Origin: Xanthomonas sp. NCPPB 1128
GTDB taxonomy: Bacteria; Pseudomonadota; Gammaproteobacteria; Xanthomonadales; Xanthomonadaceae
Length of the DNA stretch: 64,000 nt
Reading direction: 5' to 3'
NCBI RefSeq assembly: GCF_001043115.1
Contig: NZ_LFME01000021.1
Span: 1-64,000 of the forward strand
Shown here one piece after another: positions 55,731 to 64,000 of this stretch. Both the position numbers and the translations under genes were made by a program. The stretch's first letter is position 1. Each line of letters starts with the position of its first letter. A model generated the notes under the pieces. That model saw only the letters and a list, made by a program, of their open reading frames with translations, did not search any database and was not told the DNA's origin.

Positions 55731-56012
55731 ATGCCCGCAAGCCTGCTGACCGAAGTCGTCCTGCGCCCGCTGTTCGAGATCGTCCTCTACGGCCTGTGCT
55801 ATGTCGTCGGCATGCTCGTGGTGCCGGCGTTCTCGTTCGGCTACTACAGCGTCGAACCGTGGAGCAGCAAACGGCGCAGCAGGTCCGGCAGGCGCAGCGC
55901 CTATCTGGCCCCACGCGTGGTCTCGGCCGACGCGGCGGCCTTCTGGGGCGGGCTCGCCCTGGTGGGCTTGGGGTTGTTGGGCTATGCGCTGTGGCAGGCA
56001 GCGGGCAGCTAA
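55731..56012 (+). CDS. Small two- to three-helix membrane protein
   Basis: A 93-residue protein with hydrophobic stretches at about residues 8-40 and 68-90 around a basic loop (SSKRRSRSGRRS). Pattern FGYYSVEPWSS at the first helix end. ATG 55722, three codons upstream in frame, is an alternative start. No family recognised. Confidence 0.6.
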   Translation: MPASLLTEVVLRPLFEIVLYGLCYVVGMLVVPAFSFGYYSVEPWSSKRRSRSGRRSAYLAPRVVSADAAAFWGGLALVGLGLLGYALWQAAGS

Positions 56013-56065
56013 CGCCGAGGCTAGTGAGGCAAGACACAAGAGTCGGGTCGCCTAGGAGAACAGCC

Positions 56066-56284
56066 ATGGCGCAGTCCAAGACACCGTCGCCGTATCGCTG
56101 GAGAACAGCGATACGGCGCCATCTGCCCTGGTTCCTGATCGACCTTGGCATCGCGGCCAAAGGCGCCGATTGCGAAGCTGTGGGCGGCAGCCACACTTGG
56201 TACAACGTCGACGGCCCGCGCAGCGGGTGCTACCACTGCGAGGTGATACATGTCGGACGTCTGTGGGAGCAGACGGACGTCTAA
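56066..56284 (+). CDS. Small cysteine-containing conserved protein
   Basis: A 72-residue protein: YRWRTAIRRHLPWFLIDLGI then AAKGADCEAVGGSHTWYNVD and SGCYHCEVIHVGRLW. The core resembles short proteins that I recall as widespread in gammaproteobacteria and animal-associated bacteria. CxxC plus a third Cys suggests a metal site. AGGAGA before the ATG at 56066 supports the start. Confidence 0.68.
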   Translation: MAQSKTPSPYRWRTAIRRHLPWFLIDLGIAAKGADCEAVGGSHTWYNVDGPRSGCYHCEVIHVGRLWEQTDV

Positions 56285-56413
56285 GCCAGGAGCGATGACA
56301 GTGACAATCGCTCTTCGCTCATGGGCTGAGCAAGTGGCATCTAGAGTGACCTTATCTGCCTCGGCATGCCTCCGCTTCATCCATATCAACATTGCTGTAT
56401 GAAGGTCGACACG

Positions 56414-56755
56414 ATGGCCAAGGATCTCTACTGCTGGCGTTGCGACAAGATTGTGCCGATGTTCGACGAAGAAGAGTGGGAGGCAATGGGTCCCGCTCTG
56501 TCCGAGTCGATCAGCGACATCCAGGAGCTTCGACGGGAGGCCGGCATCTCCTTGCGTGAAGCGCTGGCGAAGCCACACGGGCAGCGGGCGCTCAAGCTGC
56601 ATCAGGAATTGACCGGGCGGACCGAGACCAATCCGGCCGTGATCTGGCACCATCGCATTTCCATCTATGGACCCCCGTGCCACGCTTGCGGAAAGCCATT
56701 GCGAACGCCGCGGGCGAAGCTCTGTGCCGCGTGTGGCAGGAGCGTCCCCGCCTGA
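56414..56755 (+). CDS. Double zinc-ribbon protein
   Basis: A 113-residue protein with an N-terminal CWRC pair (residues 7-10) and a C-terminal zinc ribbon CHACGKPLR...KLCAACG (about residues 90-109). Between them is an acidic, helical region. ATG 56399 in frame is an alternative start. Probably a small cytoplasmic zinc protein; role unknown. Confidence 0.72.
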   Translation: MAKDLYCWRCDKIVPMFDEEEWEAMGPALSESISDIQELRREAGISLREALAKPHGQRALKLHQELTGRTETNPAVIWHHRISIYGPPCHACGKPLRTPRAKLCAACGRSVPA

Positions 56756-56828
56756 TACGCCTGGCAGCGCGTGATTGGATCGGACCTGCCGGTATACGTG
56801 GGCGGATGTCGGCGAAAGAGGAGCACAT

Positions 56829-57311
56829 ATGCGAGATCCAGAAAGAATCGATGGCGTTCTCGCGGCGGTGAAGGAGGCATGGCAGCGTGACCCCGATCTG
56901 CGTCTCGGTCAGTTGATGATGATTGCGGTAAAGCCCGAGTTGCCCTGTCGCGAGATGTTCTACATCGAAGACGACGCATTATTGCGGCGTCTGCGGAATG
57001 ATGCGGACGTGCGCGGCTTCGCATCGGCCCGCCGTCGGGACGAAATGCTGACCTTGCGTCGAGCGGTCAGCGAGGTGCTGCACTACATCTGGGACCCTAT
57101 CGGCATCGCGGGGACCCCGCAGGCGCGCGACGAGTACGATGGCTATGTCGAGCCGATCTGCAGTCTGCTCTGGCAAGGCGCAGACCATTCGGCGCTGGTT
57201 CGTCATCTTGTGCAGATCAGCGAGCAGCGGATGGGCCTTCCCGGGATGCAGCAACAAGCCGAACGGGTGGCAGACAGGTTGCTGCAATGGCGTGAGATCG
57301 CGACAGGCTGA
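56829..57311 (+). CDS. DUF1871-like protein with PDLRLGQL segment
   Basis: A 160-residue soluble protein. The first half has RIDGVLAAVKEAWQRDPDLRLGQLMM and FYIEDDALLRRL, a pattern common in small phage- and toxin-related proteins. The second half, HYIWDPIGIAGTPQARDEYDGYVEPI and HLVQISEQRMGL, matches DUF1871. It appears to be a fusion of both. ATG at 56829 lies 73 bp after the zinc-ribbon gene. Confidence 0.72.
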   Translation: MRDPERIDGVLAAVKEAWQRDPDLRLGQLMMIAVKPELPCREMFYIEDDALLRRLRNDADVRGFASARRRDEMLTLRRAVSEVLHYIWDPIGIAGTPQARDEYDGYVEPICSLLWQGADHSALVRHLVQISEQRMGLPGMQQQAERVADRLLQWREIATG

Positions 57312-57353
57312 GTAAGGAGCGCTAAGCGCCACGTTGCTTCCACACCCCCGCCT

Positions 57354-57866
57354 ATGCCACCGTTGCATGGCTATGCTGGATTTCCCCTCTGCAATGGACT
57401 GCACCTGACGCTCATGCCCCACTCCGGCACCTGCTTCACCACGCGGTACACGCTGTCGGCGCTGCGCGACCAGATCGACGAGCGCCCCGAACTGGTGATG
57501 GCGTTGGAGTGCATGATCGAGGTGGAAGAGGAACACTTCCCGGACCCGCCGACCTTTGCGGCGCTATCGCATCTGGGGCAGTGCACCGCATGCCAGGCCT
57601 GGAGCGCTGCCTGGATGGACGCGCAGTTCCCGGAGCGGGTGGTGCGTCGCAAGCGAATCGCACGCTACTGCTGCAGCAGCATGTTCGCGGCAGTGACCAA
57701 GCCGGACAGGGTGGTGCGGATCGGGTTCGAGTTGTTCCGTGGCGAGGATCCGACCTGGTACCTCAACGACGCGATCTGCGTGCAGTTCTGTCCGTGGTGC
57801 GGGCAGCGCCTGCCCGATCAGCCGTTCGAGCCGGATCTGGAGCCGGATCCGGAGCCAGCACCATGA
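57354..57866 (+). CDS. Zinc-ribbon protein with Pro/Glu tail
   Basis: Up to 170 residues; ATG 57414 (MPHSGTCFTTRYTLSALRDQ) is a shorter alternative and fits better as a domain start. Features are CTACQAW, YCCSSMF and a C-terminal CPWCGQRLP zinc knuckle, then an acidic tail with PDLEPDPEPAP. It is probably a small zinc protein. Confidence 0.68.
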   Translation: MPPLHGYAGFPLCNGLHLTLMPHSGTCFTTRYTLSALRDQIDERPELVMALECMIEVEEEHFPDPPTFAALSHLGQCTACQAWSAAWMDAQFPERVVRRKRIARYCCSSMFAAVTKPDRVVRIGFELFRGEDPTWYLNDAICVQFCPWCGQRLPDQPFEPDLEPDPEPAP

Positions 57867-58011
57867 CGCCGTGCCGTCGCGTCGCCGTGATCGCCGCAGT
57901 GCAACCGGGAGGGTCGACCGGCCTGCGGATTCCTGTCGACGTTGCCGATCCGCCGAATAATTCGGATGGTTTTTGCCGCCACGTGGCGACGCCAGCACAT
58001 GGCGGGGTGCC

Positions 58012-58272
58012 GTGAGGCAGCGACTACTTGCCCTCGCGATCGCGCTGCTGTCCGCCGGCTGGGTACTGCCAGCGTGGTGCGGCGTCGAAACCTGGCTGAC
58101 GTTCTGGCAACGCCGGGGCGTGTCGGCGATGCAGCATGATCCTTCCGGCGATTCGTTCCCCTACCTGGCCTTCGCCTCGGCCTGTTTCAAGGTCGCCGGC
58201 GTGTGGCTCGTTGCCGCGATCGGCATCTGGGCGTATCTGGGCGCGCGTGCCTGTCTACGACGGATGCGATGA
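58012..58272 (+). CDS. Small membrane protein
   Basis: An 86-residue protein from GTG 58012 with an N-terminal hydrophobic leader (RLLALAIALLSAGWVLPAW) and a C-terminal membrane helix (FKVAGVWLVAAIGIWAYLG). The start before the leader is preferred over the longer frame from 57973. No family recognised. Confidence 0.55.
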   Translation: MRQRLLALAIALLSAGWVLPAWCGVETWLTFWQRRGVSAMQHDPSGDSFPYLAFASACFKVAGVWLVAAIGIWAYLGARACLRRMR

Positions 58273-58541
58273 GTTGTCATGCAGGCGTGCTGCAATGGAT
58301 CCGGCCGGTTGCGGCGATGGCATCCGGTTCCGGTAGCCGGGCGCTGCGAGCGCCGTACGCATCGCGCCGCGTCCGCGGGCCGCAGACGACTGCACCGGGC
58401 CGCATGACGCACCGCGCCGCTGTCCACCTGGACCGACGCGCGTGCGTTCACCCTCCGGCACTCCGCATCTGCGCATGCTATGACGCATGCCGCGCCGATG
58501 CGGGCGTCCGTCATCCGATCATTCGAGAGTCAAGCTGCCGC

Positions 58542-58934
58542 ATGCATCCTGTCATCCACTTCCGCTCCCGCCTGCTCGAGGTGAGCGCCGAGCCGGAGAA
58601 TCCGATCAATCCGATCCGTGGCAGTTCGCTGCTGGACTGGCTGCGCGTGCGTGTGGGCGACGCCATGGTCCTGTCCGAACCGGACCCGGAGGATTGGGGC
58701 TGGGCCTCCGAAGCGGAATGCCAGGGGCGCACCTATCTGGTCGGTGCCTACGCCGAGGAAGAGGTCGATGGCAACCATACCTGGATGCTGCAGATCGAGA
58801 AGGAGCGCTCGTTCTGGGAGCGGCTGCTCGGCCGCCATGCGATGCGCGACGACGATCCGTGCTTTGCGCGGCTGCATGCGCTGATCGCGGCCGAACCGCG
58901 GTTCACCGATCTTGTGGTGGAGCGCGAACCCTGA
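58542..58934 (+). CDS. Conserved small protein with NPINPIRG motif
   Basis: A 130-residue soluble protein: HFRSRLLEVSAEPENPINPI then SSLLDWLRVRV, EPDPEDWGWASEAECQGRTY, LQIEKERSFWERLLGRHAM. I recall this pattern as a widespread, unnamed bacterial family. Function unknown; it occurs in a series of similar single small genes here. Confidence 0.7.
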   Translation: MHPVIHFRSRLLEVSAEPENPINPIRGSSLLDWLRVRVGDAMVLSEPDPEDWGWASEAECQGRTYLVGAYAEEEVDGNHTWMLQIEKERSFWERLLGRHAMRDDDPCFARLHALIAAEPRFTDLVVEREP

Positions 58935-59054
58935 CGGCCGCTGCCGTCCCGGTGGCACCGCGACGCGGCGCGCTGTCACGCCGCCGCCGACTGCAGCACA
59001 CGCGCCATCGCGCTTGGGTATGCTCGGCGGCCCGTCTCCATCCGCGTGCCCACC

Positions 59055-59513
59055 ATGCCGATCCGAACCCTGTCGCTGTTCCCGTTGCTGTTGATCGGCA
59101 CCTCGCCCGAGGTGATGGCGGCGTCCAAGCATTGCCTGCCATATGGGCCGACTCAGGTCACCCTGTCCGGTACTCTCGCGCCGCCGTCCACCAACACCGC
59201 CGCGCCCACTGCCCCGCACACGCACTCGCATGCACATCCGGACGCCGTTGCCGCTGCCGGTGCGGCAGCGACCCAGGAAGAGGTCCTGATCCTGCCGCAG
59301 CCGCTGTGCGTGGCGGCGTCGGCGGACGGACGTCAGCCGCGGCACGAGCAGGTGCGCCAGCTGCGGCTGGCGGTCACCGCGGACCAGGCGGCGCATCTGC
59401 GTGAAGAGGGGACCGGCCAAGTGGTACGGGTGACGGGAAGACTGGCGCATGCGCCGGCCGGCCCGGATGCACCGCCGCTGCGCCTGAGCGTGCTCGGGGT
59501 GGACAGCGACTGA
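59055..59513 (+). CDS. DUF4431-like exported protein
   Basis: A 152-residue protein with a signal peptide (about residues 1-22, LSLFPLLLIGTSPEVMA), the DUF4431 start HCLPYGPTQVTLSGTLAPP, a His/Ala-rich insertion (PHTHSHAHPDAVAAAG) and the family's second half LPQPLCVAASADGR...VVRVTGRLAHAPAG. It is the intact relative of the truncated gene at 44649. GTG 59046 in frame is an alternative start. Confidence 0.75.
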   Translation: MPIRTLSLFPLLLIGTSPEVMAASKHCLPYGPTQVTLSGTLAPPSTNTAAPTAPHTHSHAHPDAVAAAGAAATQEEVLILPQPLCVAASADGRQPRHEQVRQLRLAVTADQAAHLREEGTGQVVRVTGRLAHAPAGPDAPPLRLSVLGVDSD

Positions 59514-59565
59514 GGGCATCGCTGCTACGTGCTTTTGCCGCGACTCGGCGGCATGGGGGGCGTTG

Positions 59566-59633
59566 CGTAGGAGCGGCTTCAGCCGCGACCGGCGTCACCG
59601 GGAAAGCCCATCGCGGCTGAAGCCGCTCCTACG
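59566..59633. repeat. REP-like inverted repeat (BIME)
   Basis: CGTAGGAGCGGCTTCAGCCG and its complement face each other around CGGCGTCACCGGGAAAGCCC. It occupies the gap 59514-59821, otherwise without a supported gene. Confidence 0.87.
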
Positions 59634-59821
59634 TCGCTTCCCACCTTAGTTTTCCATTGGTCAAGCGCGTTTCGCGTTGCCCAGGCCCGCCTGGTTTCCG
59701 CGTCCACGTCGGCCCCTGGCTGGTGCACGGTGGCGCATTCGCATTGACGGCGCGCAGCGCCTGGCCGAGGATCGCCGTGCCGCGCCTGGCGGCCCAAGGT
59801 GTCACCGATCCATGAGGGGGA

Positions 59822-60304
59822 ATGCGGTTTCTATGTGCGATAAGTCTGTGGCTGAGCGCGTTCGCCGCCATCGCGAGTGAATCGCCGGCGCGCACTGTCC
59901 AGACGTTCTATGCCTGGACGATCGCGCCCGAGCACGCCGACGGCGACGTTGCGCAGGTCCGGCATCTGCTGGGGCGGGAATTGTTCGCGGCGCTGGAGGC
60001 GCAGCGCGCCTACGAGGCGGCCTGCGCCAAGCTGGTGCCGGCAGACATCAAGCCGCACATGCTGGACCAGAGCCCCTTCTTCCTGTGGCCGGACCAGCCC
60101 ACTGCGCTCGTTTCGACGACCGAGCAGGCCAAGGGCGACACCGCGCGGGTACGTGCCCGCCTGGCCGTCGACGGCCTGCAGTGGACGGACACGGTGGTGC
60201 TCGGCCGCCAGGACGATCGCTGGGTGATTCTCGACATCGCCTGGCAGGAAGGAACGCTCACCCGACGCCTGGCCGACTTTGCCGCGCAGCGCTGCACGCA
60301 ATGA
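59822..60304 (+). CDS. Exported DUF3828-like protein
   Basis: A 160-residue protein with a signal peptide (residues 1-19, MRFLCAISLWLSAFAAIAS) and the pattern RTVQTFYAWTIAPEH, LLGRELFAALEAQRAYEAAC and VVLGRQDDRWVILDIAWQEG, as in DUF3828 and related NTF2-like exported domains. GAGGGGGA precedes the ATG. The following gene starts 28 bp after its stop. Confidence 0.72.
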   Translation: MRFLCAISLWLSAFAAIASESPARTVQTFYAWTIAPEHADGDVAQVRHLLGRELFAALEAQRAYEAACAKLVPADIKPHMLDQSPFFLWPDQPTALVSTTEQAKGDTARVRARLAVDGLQWTDTVVLGRQDDRWVILDIAWQEGTLTRRLADFAAQRCTQ

Positions 60305-60332
60305 CGTCACCGGCGTAGACGAGGGAAGCGCG

Positions 60333-60650
60333 ATGGATGACGTCGCCAGCCGTACCGCGCTGCTGCTGAGCCTGCAGCGCGCCCTGCTCGGTGAAGTGCA
60401 CCCGCAACTGCGGCAGGCCTCGATCGAGGCCGACCAGGCGTGCCGCGTGGTCCGGTTGCGCTTCGAATACGACGGCCCGCCGATGAAAGCGCCGCGCGAA
60501 CGCTGCTCGTGCGCCGCCACCGAGGTGCTCGCGGACTTCCCGGCGAGCTGGGACCTCGAAGAAGCGCATGTCGCCGTGCCGATGCCGGCGCCGCTGCAGC
60601 CACTGCAGCATGTGGCATACCTGCGCGCAGAACCGGACGCTTCGGCCTGA
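60333..60650 (+). CDS. Small soluble conserved protein, immunity-like
   Basis: A 105-residue protein: LLLSLQRALLGEVHPQLRQA, VVRLRFEYDGPPMKAPRERC and CAATEVLADFPASWDLEEAH. The pattern is one I recall among unnamed proteins beside polymorphic toxin loci. GAGGGAAGCG upstream of ATG 60333. Likely cotranscribed with the DUF3828-like gene. Confidence 0.65.
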   Translation: MDDVASRTALLLSLQRALLGEVHPQLRQASIEADQACRVVRLRFEYDGPPMKAPRERCSCAATEVLADFPASWDLEEAHVAVPMPAPLQPLQHVAYLRAEPDASA

Positions 60651-60666
60651 ATGGCGCTGTGGGGTT

Positions 60667-61467
60667 CTATCGTTCCCCCGTGCCCGCCTCCACCACCCCG
60701 GGGATCGGCGTTGCCGCCGGAAACGCGTCGCGCAGCAGGTCCACGCCTTGCTGTGGCTTGGCCAACGGCGTCAGGTCCTGGCGGTCGGCGCGCAGTTCGG
60801 CGCTGCGATGCGGGGCGATGGCGTCGCGGTGGGCCTGCAGCTCCGGCTGCAGTTCGCCGTCGCGGTTGAATGACCAGGCCAGCATGGGCTCACCCAAGGG
60901 CAGAGCATCGCCGGGCTCTGCGCCGTCGCGCGAATGCCAGGTGTGCCAGGTCTTGCCGTAGCTGTTGAGCTTGCTGCGCATCAGTGCCTTCTCCGCGGTG
61001 AGCGGCAGGCCAGGCGCGGACAGTTGGCCGGATAGGATCTCGCCGTTGTGCGGGTGCCAGTAGCGACGCTCCTCCGGCGGCAGCCGCTGGAACAGGACTT
61101 CGGAAATGATGTACTCCACGCCGGTGAGGTTGGCCTGCGCGGTGTCGCCGTCGAACAGGGCGCACTGGGCGAAATCCTCGTTGACCTGGCGGCAGAAGTG
61201 GTGGGCTTCCATCTGCTGGTGCGGGTGGTCGCGCATGGGGTGGAAGCCGATCAGGTGGATGTCCAGCACCGCCGCCGGGCCGTTGTCCTGCAGCGCCTTG
61301 GCGCCGGCTTCCAGGACCCGGGTCTTGGCGCTCTCGGTCGCGCCGGGCGGTTGTGTGGCGGGTTCGCTGCGGTCGCGGCCACAGGCGGCCAGCGTCAGCA
61401 ACAGGGGAACGAACAGGATCCGGCGCCTGCGGTCTCTCCAAGGGCGGCGCGGCGCGCGGGACCGCAT
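60667..61467 (-). CDS. OBAP family lipoprotein
   Basis: A 266-residue protein with a basic N terminus and a lipobox (ILFVPLLLTLAACGRD, Cys at about residue 27). The domain follows the oil-body-associated protein (OBAP, DUF1264) family: MEAHHFCRQVNEDFAQCALFD, LTGVEYIISEVLFQRLPPEE, YWHPHNGEILSGQLSAPGLP and YGKTWHTWH. Role in bacteria unknown. It is convergent with the preceding gene. Confidence 0.87.
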   Translation of the reverse strand: MRSRAPRRPWRDRRRRILFVPLLLTLAACGRDRSEPATQPPGATESAKTRVLEAGAKALQDNGPAAVLDIHLIGFHPMRDHPHQQMEAHHFCRQVNEDFAQCALFDGDTAQANLTGVEYIISEVLFQRLPPEERRYWHPHNGEILSGQLSAPGLPLTAEKALMRSKLNSYGKTWHTWHSRDGAEPGDALPLGEPMLAWSFNRDGELQPELQAHRDAIAPHRSAELRADRQDLTPLAKPQQGVDLLRDAFPAATPIPGVVEAGTGER

Positions 61468-61793
61468 GTCCCGGACGCGCGGCGCACGACGGGGGCAGCA
61501 TCGGCTGCATCGCGTTGATCGACCGTGCCCGCGGTGTCTGCGCGGTGTGGTGATGCGCAGGCCTGACCACGCGGCGGCGCGATGCATGCAGGCCCGCGGA
61601 TGTCCGCTGCGACCGCTTGGCGTGACGTGATGCGGTCACGCACCGTCGCGCCGTGGCCGCCACGCCGTCATTGCAATGGCGGTGCAACACAGACGACATA
61701 TCGTGCCGCGCTGCGCCACCGTATGGCGCATGCCGTCGCGTGCTGCTGCGCAAGCCGAACGGACCCGATCTTGCGCGCTCACAAGGATTCGAC
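61468..61793. other. Divergent promoter region
   Basis: About 325 bases between the OBAP lipoprotein gene and a TonB receptor gene on the opposite strand. I see no gene, repeat or confident promoter. It should hold the start signals of both. Confidence 0.4.
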
Positions 61794-64000
61794 ATGCTGC
61801 ATTCCGCTCTCTCCCCGCGGCCGCTGACCGCGCGCGCCGCGCCGGCCCGTACCCGCCTGGCGCAGGCCTGCGCCGCCCTGGTGCTGGCCTCGATCGCCGC
61901 CGCCGCCGCCGCGCAGGACAGCGCGCCGTCGCTGGCTGGCAGCGAGACCCGCCCGGCCAATGCCGCCGGCAATGGCGATGCGGCGACCTCGCTGGACACC
62001 ATCATCGTCACCGCCGAGCACCGCGAGCAGAACCTGCAGGAGGTGCCGGTGTCGGTGGGCGTGGTGCAGGGCGAGGCCATGCGCGACTTCACCGCCGGCG
62101 GCGACGACACCCTGCTGGCGCTGTCCGGCCGCGTGCCCAGCTTCTACGCCGAGACCACCACCGGCCGCATCTTCCCGCGCTTCTACATCCGCGGCCTGGG
62201 CAACATCGACTTCTACCTCGGCGCCTCGCAGCCGGTGTCGATCATCCAGGACGACGTGGTGCTGGAGCACGTGGTGCTGAAGTCCAACCCGGTCTACGAC
62301 GTGGACCAGGTGGAAGTGCTGCGTGGTCCGCAGGGCTCGCTGTTCGGCCGCAACACCACCGCCGGCATCGTCAAGTTCGACAGCATCAAGCCCAGCGACG
62401 ACTACACCGGTCGCGTCACCGCCAGCTACGGCAGCTACAACACCGTCTCGGTCGACGGCGGCATCGGCGGCCCGATCAACGACGTGCTGTCGTTCCGCGT
62501 GTCCACGCTGTACCAGCACCGCGACAACTGGGTGGACAACACCTACACCGGCCCCAGCGCTGACGGCACGGTCACTCCGAAGAAGGATGCGATGGGCGGC
62601 TACGACGACCGCAACGCGCGCCTGCAGCTGCTGCTGAAGCCGAGCGAGAACTTCTCGCTGCTGGGCTCGTTCCACACCCGCGACTACGACGGCACCTCCA
62701 CCCTGTTCCTGCGCGGCGCGCTGACCAAGGGTTCCAACAAGGTCGACGTGCCGCGCGACCAGGTCGCCTACGACGAGGCCCACGACAACCCGCAGGCGTA
62801 CAAGACCCACGGCGCCTCGCTGAAGGCGATCTACGACTTCGGCGGCGTGTCGCTGACCTCGATCAGCGCCTACGAGACCACCTCCGGCTACAGCCGCGGC
62901 GACACCGACGGCGGCGCTGCGGCCAACTTCCCGGTCAACGGCGTGCCCAACGGCTACGGCCAGTCGATGGGCCAGGTGCGCGACCTGGACCAGTACACCC
63001 AGGAACTGCGCCTGGCCAGCGAGGGCGACGACCCGCTGCAGTGGCAGGCCGGCGCGTTCTACTTCGACGGCAAGGACACCACCGACTTCTACCAGCGCGC
63101 CTATTTCCTGCAGACCGCCGCGCGCAATCCCAACAACTGGGTGCGCCTGCACAACAGCAACACCTCCTGGGCCGGCTTCGGCCAGCTGACTTACAAGGTC
63201 ACCGACGCGCTGACCCTGACCGCCGGCGTGCGCCAGACGCGCGACAGCAAGGAGACCAAGCTGCTCAAGACCGCCGACACCGCGGCCGGCGTGGTCACCT
63301 ACAAGGGCCGCCGCGACGTGCGCCTGGCCGACACCCAGCCGAGCTGGGACCTGAGCGCGATGTATGAGATCAACCCGAACGTCAACGTGTACGCCAAGGT
63401 CGCCCGCGGCTTCCGCGGCCCGACCATCCAGGGCCGTTCGGCGGTGTTCAACTCCGACTTCACCACCGCCGACTCGGAAACCATCCTGTCGTGGGAAGCC
63501 GGCATCAAGAGCAACCTGTTCGACAACCGCCTGCGCCTGAACGTCACCGGCTTCACCTACACCGTCGACGACATCCAGCTCAACGGCAACGACTCCAACG
63601 GCAACGGCGTGCTGTTCAACGCCGACAAGGCCAAGGCCTACGGCATGGAAGCGGACCTGGACTGGCGTCCGATCCCCAACCTGTCGCTGACCGCCGGCCT
63701 GAGCCTGCTGCACAGCGAGATCCAGGACAAGCGCGTGTATGCCCAGGTGTGCGGCCTGAATGGCGTGGTGGTATGCACGGTGAAGGACCCGACCATCCGC
63801 ATCGGCAACAACACCTTCGCCCAGATCGACGGCAACCCGCTGCCGAACGCGCCCAAGTACAACGTCAACCTGGCCGCCCGCTACGACATCCCGGTCAACG
63901 ACGGCGGCGCCTTCTTTGTCGCCACCGACTGGAACAAGCAGGGCTACACCAGCTTCGTGCTGTACGACTCCACCGAGTTCACCTCCAACGGCAACTTCGA
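61794..64000 (+). CDS. TonB-dependent receptor, CirA-like, cut by window end
   Basis: The frame stays open to the last base (735 codons visible). It has a long Ala-rich leader (cleavage near residue 43, IAAAAAAQDS), TonB box LDTIIVTAEHREQNLQEVPV, plug motifs (RFYIRGLGNIDFYLG, VDQVEVLRGPQGSLFGRNTT) and barrel sequence. The EHREQNLQEVPVSV opening is typical of the COG1629 receptors of alphaproteobacteria and xanthomonads that import varied substrates. No terminal residue is visible. The substrate is unknown. Confidence 0.92.
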   Translation, partial: MLHSALSPRPLTARAAPARTRLAQACAALVLASIAAAAAAQDSAPSLAGSETRPANAAGNGDAATSLDTIIVTAEHREQNLQEVPVSVGVVQGEAMRDFTAGGDDTLLALSGRVPSFYAETTTGRIFPRFYIRGLGNIDFYLGASQPVSIIQDDVVLEHVVLKSNPVYDVDQVEVLRGPQGSLFGRNTTAGIVKFDSIKPSDDYTGRVTASYGSYNTVSVDGGIGGPINDVLSFRVSTLYQHRDNWVDNTYTGPSADGTVTPKKDAMGGYDDRNARLQLLLKPSENFSLLGSFHTRDYDGTSTLFLRGALTKGSNKVDVPRDQVAYDEAHDNPQAYKTHGASLKAIYDFGGVSLTSISAYETTSGYSRGDTDGGAAANFPVNGVPNGYGQSMGQVRDLDQYTQELRLASEGDDPLQWQAGAFYFDGKDTTDFYQRAYFLQTAARNPNNWVRLHNSNTSWAGFGQLTYKVTDALTLTAGVRQTRDSKETKLLKTADTAAGVVTYKGRRDVRLADTQPSWDLSAMYEINPNVNVYAKVARGFRGPTIQGRSAVFNSDFTTADSETILSWEAGIKSNLFDNRLRLNVTGFTYTVDDIQLNGNDSNGNGVLFNADKAKAYGMEADLDWRPIPNLSLTAGLSLLHSEIQDKRVYAQVCGLNGVVVCTVKDPTIRIGNNTFAQIDGNPLPNAPKYNVNLAARYDIPVNDGGAFFVATDWNKQGYTSFVLYDSTEFTSNGNF

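Noticed and set aside
57863-58015. 50-codon frame overlapping the zinc-ribbon gene stop
   Set aside because: Only the ATGA overlap supports it; no motif, and it ends inside the next gene's start.

Overview
The window is a GC-rich chromosomal segment of a xanthomonad. The best fit is Xanthomonas, possibly the early-branching sacchari/albilineans side. The reasons are a tonB-exbB-exbD-exbD locus facing pdxJ, FabV as enoyl reductase, large TonB-dependent receptors of the Xanthomonas/Caulobacter type, and many copies of the REP-like palindrome GTAGGAGCGGCTTCAGCCGC. I infer the genus from gene content and recognised protein sequences; I could not run a search.

Layout. 1-3.0 kb holds the end of tonB, exbB, exbD1 and exbD2, then an apparent third exbD copy beyond a terminator. 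3.2-17.6 kb is core metabolism and conserved genes: pdxJ, cardiolipin synthase, a radical SAM protein, a 2OG oxygenase, fbp, tyrB and a PqqU/YncD-like receptor. 17.8-23 kb is a sigma-54 system: an AcoR-like activator divergent from an aldehyde dehydrogenase, an alcohol dehydrogenase and a DUF779 gene, with a -24/-12 promoter and dyads between them. 23.4-25.3 kb carries the NHEJ protein Ku. 25.5-28.7 kb has lldD-lldR with two LldR-type operators 99 bp apart, a frameshifted DUF2214 gene and an ICMT-like gene. 28.9-32.2 kb has a DesK/DesR-like two-component pair and fabV. 32.8-41.2 kb is a sugar-acid scavenging locus: kdgK, a TonB receptor, two shared operator-like dyads and a very large exported LamG-domain protein.

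From 41.6 to 47.4 kb the base composition drops sharply. Two PD-(D/E)XK-type proteins and a HEPN-like protein come first, as a candidate defence cluster. They are followed by what looks like the decayed remains of an integron cassette array without an integrase: one near-complete attC, one attC 3' half and one attC 5' half, with stop codons inside attC boxes. Five copies of a 50-56 bp hairpin repeat, all in one orientation, interrupt the array and have truncated at least two cassette genes.

47.5-60.7 kb is a long series of short single genes, nearly all on the + strand. It includes DUF1963, Tdi1-like, Imm26-like, DUF4288, DUF3806 (broken), DUF1871-like, DUF4431, zinc-ribbon, lipoprotein and small membrane genes. 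No toxin is visible, and the content resembles an orphan immunity-gene array. The window ends with an OBAP-family lipoprotein and the start of another TonB-dependent receptor. No rRNA, tRNA, CRISPR array or transposase gene was seen.
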